Assembly (NCBI RefSeq): GCF_028737315.1
Contig: NZ_JAQZAO010000015.1
Location: 41,969 to 105,968, forward strand
Length of the DNA stretch: 64,000 nt
DNA from: Actinomycetospora lemnae
GTDB taxonomy: Bacteria > Actinomycetota > Actinomycetes > Mycobacteriales > Pseudonocardiaceae
Direction of reading: 5' to 3'
Part shown: positions 29,637-37,499 of the stretch, in pieces
How positions within the stretch are numbered: the stretch's first letter is position 1
Layout: each line of letters begins with the position of its first letter
Program-made: the position numbers and the translations under genes
The notes under the pieces: model-generated
What the model was told of the DNA's origin: nothing
Databases searched by the model: none
Seen by the model: the letters and a program-made list of their open reading frames with translations, nothing else

Positions 29637-31256
29637 TCACGGCGCGGCCACCGGCCGGGCCGGCGCGGCGGGGGCGAGCGCGCCCGCCCGGTCCTGCGCC
29701 ACGAGCAGCCGGCGCAGGATCTTCCCCGACGGCGACACGGGGATGGCGTCGACGAACACCACGTCCGCGATCTTCTTGTGCGGCGCGACCCGCTCCGCCA
29801 CGTACGCGACGATCTCCTCCGCCGCGACCGGCGACGACGCCACGACCACCGCCTTCGGCCGCTCGCCGGCCCGCTCGTCGGGCACCGGGATGACCGCGGC
29901 GTCGGCGACCGCCGGATGGGTCCGGAGGACCGCCTCCAGCTCGGCCGGGGCGACCTGCAGGCCCTTGACCTTGACCAGCTCCTTGAGACGGTCCTCGACG
30001 AACACGTCGCCGTCGGCGTCGCAGCGCGCGAGGTCGCCGGTGTGCAGCCAGCCGTCGGCGTCGATGGTCGCCGCGGTCGCGGTGGCGTTGCCCAGGTAGC
30101 CCTCCATCAGCTGCGGGCCGCGCACCCAGAGCTCCCCGCTCCCCTCGGTGCCGACGTCCTCGCCGGTCACCGGGTCGACGATGCGCGCCTCGACCCCGGG
30201 CAGCAGCACCCCGACCGACCCCGGCACGACGGGCGCGGCGGCGTCGAAGAGCGTGATCGCGGCGACGGCCTCGGTCATGCCGTAGCCCTGCCCGACGGGG
30301 CACCCGACCCGCTGCGCGCACTCCTGCTGCAGGTCCGCGGACAGCGGCGCCGCCCCGCTGCCGAGCAGGCGCAGCGAGGACAGGTCGTAGCGCTCGACCG
30401 CGGGGTGGCGGGCCATCGCGAGCACGATCGGCGGCACGACGACCGCGATCGTCACCTGGTGGCGCTCGATGACCCCGAGGAAGGCCTCGAGGTCGAAGCG
30501 CGGCAGGGTGACGATCGCGGCGCCCGCCCGCAGCGTCACGCCGGCGACGACGTTGAGCCCGACCGCGTGGAAGAACGGCGCGACGGCGACCGACCGGTCC
30601 TCGGGGGTCAGGCCCATGACGGTCTGCATCTGCTCGACGTTGGTGACGATCGCCCGGTGCGTGAGCATGACGCCCTTGGCGAGGCCCGTCGTGCCCGAGG
30701 AGTAGGGCAACAGGGCGAGGTCGTGGGCGGGGTCGACGAGCCCGGGCGGCAGCTCGCCGTCCCCACCGGCGGCCAGCACCGCCCCGAACGACGTCGCGCC
30801 CTCGGCCTCCCCCAGCACGACGACGTCGGGCTCGCCGCCCACCGCCGCGATCGCCGCGCGCACCAGCGGCAGGAACGGTGGGATCGTCACGACGACCGGC
30901 GCGCCGTGGTCGCGCAGCTGCGGCGCGATCTCGTCGGCGGTGTAGAGCGGGTTGATCCCCGACACCACGCCCCCGGCCGCCATCGCGCCGAGGCAGGCGA
31001 CGAGCCACTCCGGCCCGTTGGGCGCGACGATCGCCACCACGTCGCCCGGCCGCAGGCCCCGCGCCCGCAGCCCGGCCGCGCACCGGCGGACGTCGCGGCG
31101 CAGCTCGCCGTAGGTCACCGTCCGGCCCGACGGCCCGTCGACCACCGCGGTCGCGTCCGGCCGGACGTCGGCGTGGGCGAGCAGGAACTCGGGCACCGTC
31201 ACGTCGGGGACCTCGACGGCGGGCCACCGGCTGCGGACGACGCGGTCGCGGGACAT
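29637..31256 (-). CDS. Acyl-CoA synthetase, 4-coumarate-CoA ligase-like
   Basis: 539-residue adenylate-forming enzyme activating a carboxylic acid to its CoA thioester. P-loop LPYSSGTTGLAKGVMLTH near residue 180, QGYGMTEA near 315, the hinge TGDLARCDADG near 405 and the catalytic-lysine motif PVSPSGKILRRLL near 515 are all in place. Similar to plant 4CL and fatty or aryl acid ligases. It is transcribed separately from or after the VOC gene (86-base gap). The acid substrate is unknown. Confidence 0.87.
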   Translation of the reverse strand: MSRDRVVRSRWPAVEVPDVTVPEFLLAHADVRPDATAVVDGPSGRTVTYGELRRDVRRCAAGLRARGLRPGDVVAIVAPNGPEWLVACLGAMAAGGVVSGINPLYTADEIAPQLRDHGAPVVVTIPPFLPLVRAAIAAVGGEPDVVVLGEAEGATSFGAVLAAGGDGELPPGLVDPAHDLALLPYSSGTTGLAKGVMLTHRAIVTNVEQMQTVMGLTPEDRSVAVAPFFHAVGLNVVAGVTLRAGAAIVTLPRFDLEAFLGVIERHQVTIAVVVPPIVLAMARHPAVERYDLSSLRLLGSGAAPLSADLQQECAQRVGCPVGQGYGMTEAVAAITLFDAAAPVVPGSVGVLLPGVEARIVDPVTGEDVGTEGSGELWVRGPQLMEGYLGNATATAATIDADGWLHTGDLARCDADGDVFVEDRLKELVKVKGLQVAPAELEAVLRTHPAVADAAVIPVPDERAGERPKAVVVASSPVAAEEIVAYVAERVAPHKKIADVVFVDAIPVSPSGKILRRLLVAQDRAGALAPAAPARPVAAP

Positions 31257-31342
31257 GCGGACCTCCGGGCGCTCAGGGGTGAGCCGTCAGGAGACGCCCG
31301 CGCCGGTGTCGGAGGCGTCGGGGTGGGACCCCGAGAAAGCCT

Positions 31343-31735
31343 TCAGGCGGGCTTCATCGCCAGGATCTGGACGAGGTTCCCGCAGGTGTCGTCGAGGACC
31401 GCGACGACGGCGTTGCCGATGTCGGTCGGCGGCTGGGTGAAGGTGACGCCCCGCGCGGTCAGCCGCTCGTACTCGGCCGCGACGTCGTCGACGGCGAACT
31501 GGACGAGCGGGATGCCGTCCTCGACCAGGGCGTCGCGATAGGGCTTGACCGCCGGGTGCCCGGCCGGCTCGAGCAGCAGCTCGGGGCCGTCGGGGTCCTC
31601 GGGGGAGACGACGGTGAGCCAGGCGTCGTCGCCGAGGGGGATGTCGTGGCGCTTGGTGAAGCCCAGGACGTCGGTGTAGAAGGCGAGCGCGGCGCGCTGG
31701 TCGTCGACGAAGATGCTGGTCAGGCGAATCCTCAC
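31343..31735 (-). CDS. VOC (glyoxalase/bleomycin-resistance) family protein
   Basis: 130 residues with the paired beta-alpha-beta-beta-beta modules of the vicinal-oxygen-chelate fold: IRLTSIFVDDQRAALAFYTDVLGF, then a second module PLVQFAVDDVAAEYERL and DDTCGNLVQILAM at the end. The GTG start overlaps the ArsR stop by 4 bases (GTGA), so the regulator and this protein are co-translated; the pair is a known arrangement in actinobacteria. Metal-binding His/Glu positions are not all convincing, so it may be a binding protein and not an enzyme. Confidence 0.85.
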   Translation of the reverse strand: MRIRLTSIFVDDQRAALAFYTDVLGFTKRHDIPLGDDAWLTVVSPEDPDGPELLLEPAGHPAVKPYRDALVEDGIPLVQFAVDDVAAEYERLTARGVTFTQPPTDIGNAVVAVLDDTCGNLVQILAMKPA

Positions 31736-32016
31736 GGGGTCCCCTCCCGGGTCGTGGGCCACCGCTGCGCGATCTCCGCGAGCGGCCGGCCGTCGAAGTA
31801 GTGGAACTTGGAGCGGCCGCGTCGCTCGGTGACGACGAGGCCCGCGTCCTCGAGCACCGCCAGGTGCTGGGAGATCGCCTGGCGGGACGAGGAGAGCCCG
31901 TGGCGGGTCACGAGCATGCTGCAGATCTCGAACAGCGTCTGGCCGTCCCGGGCGACGAGCTCGTCGAGGACGAGACGCCGGGTCTCGTCGTCGAGGGCGT
32001 GGAACACGTCGGCCAC
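31732..32016 (-). CDS. ArsR-family transcriptional regulator
   Basis: 94-residue winged helix repressor: VADVFHALDDETRRLVLDELVARDGQTLFEICSML, recognition helix SSSRQAISQHLAVLEDAGLV and wing RRGRSKFHYF. No metal-binding CxC motif is present, so it is a non-metal ArsR like those paired with VOC or SRPBCC proteins. I chose GTG 32016 because a TATCCT box lies exactly 7 bases upstream (leaderless start), with TTGATA 18 bases before that. Two dyads cover this promoter, implying autoregulation. A TTG at 32034 would fall inside the promoter. Confidence 0.87.
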   Translation of the reverse strand: MADVFHALDDETRRLVLDELVARDGQTLFEICSMLVTRHGLSSSRQAISQHLAVLEDAGLVVTERRGRSKFHYFDGRPLAEIAQRWPTTREGTP

Positions 32017-32023
32017 GCGGAGC

Positions 32024-32072
32024 AGGATAGGCAAGTCACCGCTTGCCTATCAAGGGCAAGCCGCCACTTGCC
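32024..32072 (-). promoter_or_regulatory. arsR promoter with two GGCAAG-N6-CTTGCC operators
   Basis: On the minus strand TTGATA (32053-32048), an 18-base spacer and TATCCT (32029-32024) form a near-consensus promoter ending 7 bases before the GTG. Dyad 1 (TAGGCAAG-N6-CTTGCCTA, 32028-32049) fills the spacer; dyad 2 (GGCAAG-N6-CTTGCC, 32055-32072) lies just upstream of the -35 box. Their centres are 25 bases apart. Confidence 0.8.
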
Positions 32073-32166
32073 TGTCAGCGCGTTAGTCACTTCGCGTGAT
32101 GGTGGTCGGCGACGTCCCCTCCTACGGTCAGCGGTAGGGGGACGCTCGAGAGCACGAGGTGTCACC

Positions 32167-34953
32167 GTGACGCTGACGCCGCCGGCCGTGACGGGCACGG
32201 CCATCCTCGAGCGCGACCAGGAGCTGGCCGCGCTCGCCGCGGTGGTGCGCGCCGCCGGGGAGGGCCGCGGCGCGCTGGCCTGGATCGAGGGCCCGCCGGG
32301 CATCGGCAAGACCCGGTTGGTGGACGCCGCGCGAGGGGCCGTCGTCGGCGCCGGGCACACCGTCCTGCTGGCCCGGGGCGGGCGCCTCGAGCGCGACTTC
32401 GCCTTCGGCGTGGTGCGCGGGCTGTTCGAGCCACTGCTCACCGACCCGGTGCGCCGCGACGGCCTCCTCGCCGGCGCGGCCCGCCTCGCCGCGGCCGTCG
32501 TGACCCCGGTGCCCGGTGACGACGCGACCCACGACGCCGCCAGCACGCTGCACGGCATCTACTGGCTCGTCGCCAACCTCGCCGAGCACGCCCCGGTGCT
32601 GCTCGTCGTCGACGACGCCCACCTCGCCGACGCGGCCTCGCTGCGGGCGCTCGCCTACCTGGCGCGGCGCGTCGCCGAGCTGCCCGTCGCCCTCGTCCTG
32701 GCCGCCCAGACGCCGGTGGGCCACGTCGAGCCCGCGGTGCTCGACGCGCTGCGCGGGGCCGAGGTGGCGACGGTGCTGCGCCCCGGGCCGCTGAGCCGGG
32801 TGGCGGTCGCGACGCTGGTGGCCGACGCGCTGGCGCACGCGGCCCCGGCCGTCGCCGACGCCTGTCACGAGGCGACCGGCGGCAACCCGCTGCTGGTCCG
32901 CGCGCTGCTCGCGGCGGCCGCGGAGACGGGGACCGACCTCGCGGCGCCCGGCGCGGTCGCCGAGCTCGCGCCCGGGGTGGTCGCGGCGTTCGTCGACCGC
33001 CGGCTGCGTGAGGCGGGCGACGACGCCGTCGCGGTCGCCGGGGCCGTCGCCGTGCTGGGGACCGCGGCCGAGCTGCGGCACGTGGCCGCGGTGTCCGGGC
33101 TCGAGGCCGACGCGGTGGCCCGGGCGGCGGACACGCTCGCCGCGACGCGGCTGCTGCGTCCCGGGCGGCCGCTGGCGTTCGCACACTCGCTGGTCGAGCA
33201 GGCCGTCGCCGACCGCCTCGACCCGGCGACCCGCCACCGCGCCCACCGGCGCGCGGCCGCCGCGCTGGACGCCGACGGCGCCGGCGCCGAACGCGTGGCG
33301 GCGCACCTCCTGCGCACCGAGGCCCTGGGCGACCCGACGGTCGTCGCGTGGCTGCGCGAGGCCGGCCGAGTCGCGCTGGGCAAGGGCGCGCCGGAGACCG
33401 CGCGGACCTACCTGCAGCGCGCCGTGGCCGAGCCGCCGCCGGCCGGGGAGCGCGCCGCGGTGCTCCACGAGCTGGGCGCCGCGACCGCCCACGTGTCCTT
33501 CGGCGAGGGCGTGGCGCTGCTCGAGGAGGCGTTCGCGACCGCGACGGACCCGCACCGGCGTGGGCTGATCGCCCTGGAGCTGGCCCGGGCGCTGTCGGTC
33601 ACGCTCGCGTTCGGGCGGGCGCTGGAGGTCCTCGACGAGGCCGCCGCGGCCCTCGCCGGGACCGACGACGGCGAGCTGGCCACCGAGCTCGCCGCCGCGA
33701 CCGTGGGCCTCGCCCGCCGGGACCCCGCGCGGCGGGCGGCGGCCGCCGAGCTGACCCGCACGCTGCGCCGCGACGGCCCGCTGCCGGGGCGTGGCGGGCC
33801 GGCCCTGCTGGCGTTCACCGCGCTCGACGCGCTGCAGACCGCGCGGGACTCGACGGCGGTGGACCTCGCCCGCGAGGCGCTCGACGCCACCCTGCGCGAG
33901 CCCGCCCCGGACCCGGGCGTCGTCCTGCCGGCGACGATGGTGCTGGTCGCGATCGATCACCTCGACCCCGTCCGGGCGTGCGCCGAGGCGATGCTCGCGG
34001 GGGCGCGGCGCCGGGGGTCGACCTACGACTTCGTCGCCGCGAGCGTGCTGCGGACCCAGACCCGCTACCTGCAGGGACGCCTCGACGAGGCCGAGGCCGA
34101 CGCGCGCCTCGCCGACGCCCTCGCCGTCGAGCACGGCCTGCACACCCGCCGCTACACGCTTGCCTGGCTGGTCGTGGTGCTCGTCGAGCGCGGCGCCGTG
34201 GACGAGGCCGCGGCCACGCTCGCGGCCGCCGACGCCCCCACGGGGCTGGCGTACCTCCTCGAGGCGCGGGGCCGGTTGCGGCTCGCGCAGGGCCGGGCCG
34301 GCGAGGCGCGCGACGACTTCGCCGGCTGCGGGGAGCGGCTGCGGCTGCGCGGCATCGAGCACCCCGGCCTGCTGCCCTGGCGCACAGGGCTCGCCACCGC
34401 GCTGCACCGCCTCGGCGACGCGGACGGCGCGGTGCGGGCGGCCGACGAGGCGGTCGCGGCCGGGCGCCGCTTCGCGGCACCCCGCGCGCTGGGCGACGCC
34501 CTGCGGGTGCGCGGGCTGGTCGGCGGCACCCTCGCCCCGCTGCGCGAGGCCGTGACGCTGCTCGAGCCCACGCCGGCGCGCCTGGAGCTCGCGCGCGCCC
34601 GGGTGGACCTCGGGGCGGCGCTGCGCCGCGACAACCAGCGGGTCGCGGCGCGCGGCGAGCTCGCCGCCGGGCAGGACCTGGCGCGCCGGTGCGGCGCCGA
34701 CCCGCTCGTCGCGCGCGCCCGCGAGGAGCTGCGCGCGGCCGGCGCGCGCCCGCGACGGGTGGCCGTCACCGGCGCCGAGGCGCTCACGGCCGCCGAGCGG
34801 CGGGTCGCCGACCTCGCCGCCGACGGCCTGTCGAACCGCGAGGTGGCCCAGGCGCTGTTCGTCACCACGAAGACCGTCGAGACCCACCTCGGGCACGTGT
34901 ACCGCAAGCTCTGCGTGACCGGGCGCGACGAGCTGGCGGCCCTGCTCGGCTGA
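32167..34953 (+). CDS. Large ATP-binding LuxR-family (LAL) transcriptional regulator
   Basis: 928 residues. An N-terminal AAA+/STAND ATPase has Walker A GPPGIGKTRLV (about residues 41-51) and Walker B VLLVVDDAHLAD (about 140). The middle is alpha-helical, TPR/MalT-like. The C-terminal LuxR helix-turn-helix is ALTAAERRVADLAADGLSNREVAQALFVTTKTVETHLGHVYRKL. LAL proteins usually activate secondary metabolism or carbon-use genes after binding an inducer. GTG 32167 follows GAGG 7 bases away. It is divergent from arsR, but no obvious target operon lies beside it. It ends before a bidirectional hairpin. Confidence 0.9.
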   Translation: MTLTPPAVTGTAILERDQELAALAAVVRAAGEGRGALAWIEGPPGIGKTRLVDAARGAVVGAGHTVLLARGGRLERDFAFGVVRGLFEPLLTDPVRRDGLLAGAARLAAAVVTPVPGDDATHDAASTLHGIYWLVANLAEHAPVLLVVDDAHLADAASLRALAYLARRVAELPVALVLAAQTPVGHVEPAVLDALRGAEVATVLRPGPLSRVAVATLVADALAHAAPAVADACHEATGGNPLLVRALLAAAAETGTDLAAPGAVAELAPGVVAAFVDRRLREAGDDAVAVAGAVAVLGTAAELRHVAAVSGLEADAVARAADTLAATRLLRPGRPLAFAHSLVEQAVADRLDPATRHRAHRRAAAALDADGAGAERVAAHLLRTEALGDPTVVAWLREAGRVALGKGAPETARTYLQRAVAEPPPAGERAAVLHELGAATAHVSFGEGVALLEEAFATATDPHRRGLIALELARALSVTLAFGRALEVLDEAAAALAGTDDGELATELAAATVGLARRDPARRAAAAELTRTLRRDGPLPGRGGPALLAFTALDALQTARDSTAVDLAREALDATLREPAPDPGVVLPATMVLVAIDHLDPVRACAEAMLAGARRRGSTYDFVAASVLRTQTRYLQGRLDEAEADARLADALAVEHGLHTRRYTLAWLVVVLVERGAVDEAAATLAAADAPTGLAYLLEARGRLRLAQGRAGEARDDFAGCGERLRLRGIEHPGLLPWRTGLATALHRLGDADGAVRAADEAVAAGRRFAAPRALGDALRVRGLVGGTLAPLREAVTLLEPTPARLELARARVDLGAALRRDNQRVAARGELAAGQDLARRCGADPLVARAREELRAAGARPRRVAVTGAEALTAAERRVADLAADGLSNREVAQALFVTTKTVETHLGHVYRKLCVTGRDELAALLG

Positions 34954-34980
34954 CTGTCGGGGCGCGACCCCGAGGATCCT

Positions 34981-35022
34981 CGTGAGCGGACTTTGGCGCT
35001 ATAGCGCCGGAGTCCGCTCACG
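34981..35022. terminator. Bidirectional terminator, 21-bp stem (GTGAGC family)
   Basis: The 42-base palindrome is fully paired apart from two G-U pairs: outer arms 34981-34992 and 35011-35022, inner palindrome GGCGCTATAGCGCC. It separates the convergent LAL regulator and flavin monooxygenase genes, 27 and 7 bases from their stops. Confidence 0.82.
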
Positions 35023-35029
35023 GGGGAGG

Positions 35030-36160
35030 TCAGGCCTGCGCGAGCGCCGGGGCCGGCTCGGCGTCGGGGAGCTCGGCCTCCTTTTCGCGGATGATCGGCA
35101 GGACCTCCTTGCCGAACTGCTCGATCTCCTCCTTCACGTGCAGGAAGCACAGGAGGTTGAGGTCGACGCCGAGCTTCTTGTACGCGATGACGCGGTCGGC
35201 GACCTGCTCGGCGGTGCCGATGAGCTGGGTCTTGAAGCCGTCGTTGTACTGGACGAGATCCTCGAAGGACGACTCCGCCCACATGCCCTTGCCGTCCGAC
35301 GCCGACTTCCCGGCCTGCGCCACGGCGTCGCGGAAGCCCTGGACCTGCTCGACGTTCGCCTTGTCGACGATCTCGCGCAGGGTGTCGCGGGCCTCCTTCT
35401 CGGTGTCCCGGACGATCATGAAACCGTTGAGGCCGAAGTTCACCGACCGGTCGTTCGCCGCGGCCTCGGCGTTGATCACGTCGAGCTGCTCGGTGACGCC
35501 GTCGAAGTCCTTGCCGTTGGAGAAGTACCAGTCCGACACCCGGCCGGCCATCTTCTGGGCCGCCGTCGAGTTGCCGCCCTGGAAGATCTCCGGGTGCGGG
35601 CGCTCGGGGGTGTTCAGCGGCTTGGGCTTCAGCGTGTAGTCGTGGAAGCGGTAGAAGTCGCCGCGGAAGGTGAAGTCGTCCTCCTCCCAGATGCCCTTGA
35701 GGCATCGGATGAACTCCTCGGTACGGCGGTAGCGCTCATCGTGCTCGAGCCACGGCTCGCCGAAGGCGGTGAACTCGCCCTTGAACCAGCCGGAGACGAC
35801 GTTGGTGGCGAAGCGGCCGCCGGTGAGGTGGTCGGCGGTGGCGCCGAAGTTGGCGAACACGCCCGGGTGCCACATGCCGGGGTGCACCGCGGCCATGACC
35901 TTGAGCTTCTCGGTGGCCATCATGATCGCGAGCGACAGCGACGTCGACTCGTGCTGGTACTCGGCCGAGTAGCTCGCCATGTACCGGACCTGGGACAGCG
36001 CGTACTCGAACCCGGCGGCCTCGGCGGCGCGGGCGGTGTCGCGGTTGTACTCCCAGTTCCAGTCGGTGCGCTGCTCGATGCCGCTGGTGACCAGGCCGCC
36101 CGAGACGTTGGGGACCCAGTAGGCGAACTTCAGGGGCTTGGTGGGGATGCCGACGGACAC
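35030..36160 (-). CDS. LLM-class flavin-dependent monooxygenase, SfnG/RutA-like
   Basis: 376-residue FMNH2-dependent bacterial luciferase-fold oxygenase. The opening PLKFAYWVPNVSGGLV, the segment GFEYALSQVRY, GGRFATNVVSGWFKGEF, WLEHDERYRR and FRGDFYRFHDY are very like dimethylsulfone monooxygenase SfnG and share the layout of pyrimidine oxygenase RutA. GTG 36160 follows GAGGAGG about 10 bases away. No sulfur-assimilation gene and no dedicated flavin reductase is nearby; instead it is downstream of a nucleobase permease and a nitrilase-fold protein on the same strand (264-base gap). Substrate: sulfone by homology, N-heterocycle by context; undecided. Confidence 0.85.
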   Translation of the reverse strand: MSVGIPTKPLKFAYWVPNVSGGLVTSGIEQRTDWNWEYNRDTARAAEAAGFEYALSQVRYMASYSAEYQHESTSLSLAIMMATEKLKVMAAVHPGMWHPGVFANFGATADHLTGGRFATNVVSGWFKGEFTAFGEPWLEHDERYRRTEEFIRCLKGIWEEDDFTFRGDFYRFHDYTLKPKPLNTPERPHPEIFQGGNSTAAQKMAGRVSDWYFSNGKDFDGVTEQLDVINAEAAANDRSVNFGLNGFMIVRDTEKEARDTLREIVDKANVEQVQGFRDAVAQAGKSASDGKGMWAESSFEDLVQYNDGFKTQLIGTAEQVADRVIAYKKLGVDLNLLCFLHVKEEIEQFGKEVLPIIREKEAELPDAEPAPALAQA

Positions 36161-36424
36161 GGCGGTGTGCCTCCTCGCAGAGGGGTGAGGGCGCGCGAGC
36201 GCGCGCAGGAATCCGGACAGGGGGACGAGACGGGGCTCAGCGACAGACGCGACAGAGCGCGGCCGCGAGCAGCCCGTGGTCGACGTGCCGGCGGCGCGTC
36301 AGCGGTGCCCGATCCATTGGCCACGACGCTTCCCGGACCGCCGGGCCCTGTCAACCGGAGGCCGGGTCGGGTCACACCCGAGGGCGCTCGGGGAGACGCC
36401 ACGAGCGGGAGCTCGCCCCGTGGA

Positions 36425-37486
36425 TCAGGGACGGCGCCAGACGTCGCGCTCGTGGAGCAGCTCGATCTGCTTCTCGGTGACCTCGCGGCGGTACTCGGCG
36501 TGGTCGTAGGGCTTGCGGTCCAGGTAGAGGTTCTTCGGGTAGATCGGCTCGGCGTAGATCGTCCGGTACTGCTCGGTCGTGAGGTCCTTGAGCCAGTTGC
36601 CGAACTGGGCGCGGGCGCGGAAGTCGCGCAGCGCCTGGATGTCGATCGTGCCGGCCAGGTAGGTGGAGTGGCCCGCGTAGCCGACCTCGCCGACCACGGT
36701 GCCGCGGTAGTCGCAGATCATGCTCGGCGAGCCGAACGTGTCGATCGGGATGTCGGAGTCGGTGTGCAGGTAGTAGGTGCCGACCTGGTTGGCCACCACG
36801 TACATGTTGTTGTCCAGGGCGCGCGCCCGGTTCTGGATCTCGTAGAAGCCGTTGCCGGCGTGCGGGTGCGGGTACGGGCCGCGGTAGGCGACCTCGCAGC
36901 CGTTCATCGCCAGGCCGCGCGCGTTCTCCGGGTACGACGCCTCGTTCGCCATCATGATCCCGAGGCGCCCGATCTCGGTGTCGGCGACCGGGTAGAACGC
37001 GTCGAGCCCGTCGCCGTAGAGCTCGACCCAGCGGTCCCACACGTTGTGCGGGGTGACCGAGTGCTCGACCGGCTGCAGCGGCGTGACCTTGTAATGGGTC
37101 AGCACGATCTCCTGCTGCGGCGAGATCGCGAACCCGACGTTGAAGAACCGGCCGGGGAACTCGGGGTGCCGCGCCTTCGCCGTGGCCATGACGTAGGCGT
37201 CGTACGTCGCCGCGAGCCGCCCGAGCGCGTCGGTCTCCGGCCCCGGGACGTCGATCGCGCACTCGCGGGCGAACCACTCGTGGTCGTGGTCGAGGACCTC
37301 GTCGTTGAACCCCTGCAGCGCGCCCTCGGGGATGGTGATGAGCCGGACGGGCAGGGCCATGGCCGAGAGCCACGACGCGGCCTTGGCCAGGTGCTCGAGG
37401 TGCTCGATGTTGACCTTGATCTCGTCGCGGTGGCGGATCCCGCGCATCGTCGGGATCAGGCCGACCACCTGGTAGGGCTCGATCAC
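36425..37486 (-). CDS. Nitrilase-superfamily protein lacking the catalytic cysteine
   Basis: 353 residues, nearest in layout to aliphatic amidase/formamidase. The Glu of the triad is present (Glu54 in PEGALQG), as are the Lys (Lys133 in THYKV) and a likely second Glu (Glu141), but the nucleophile position in LGIMMANEASYPE is Ala180, codon GCG at 36947-36949, where amidases have Cys before an acidic pair and YPE. The surrounding fold segments (GLAMNGCEVAYRG, NRARALDNNMYVVANQVG) are intact and the gene is full length, so this is not simple decay. The GTG start is 13 bases after the permease stop. It may be a non-hydrolytic binding subunit or use other chemistry. Confidence 0.85.
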   Translation of the reverse strand: MIEPYQVVGLIPTMRGIRHRDEIKVNIEHLEHLAKAASWLSAMALPVRLITIPEGALQGFNDEVLDHDHEWFARECAIDVPGPETDALGRLAATYDAYVMATAKARHPEFPGRFFNVGFAISPQQEIVLTHYKVTPLQPVEHSVTPHNVWDRWVELYGDGLDAFYPVADTEIGRLGIMMANEASYPENARGLAMNGCEVAYRGPYPHPHAGNGFYEIQNRARALDNNMYVVANQVGTYYLHTDSDIPIDTFGSPSMICDYRGTVVGEVGYAGHSTYLAGTIDIQALRDFRARAQFGNWLKDLTTEQYRTIYAEPIYPKNLYLDRKPYDHAEYRREVTEKQIELLHERDVWRRP

Positions 37487-37499
37487 GGGCCCGAGTACC

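Noticed and set aside
35030..36160. Firm naming of the LLM enzyme as dimethylsulfone monooxygenase SfnG
   Set aside because: Sequence is closest to SfnG in my reading, but no sulfur gene is near and the neighbours are a nucleobase permease and a nitrilase-fold protein, so only the family is stated.
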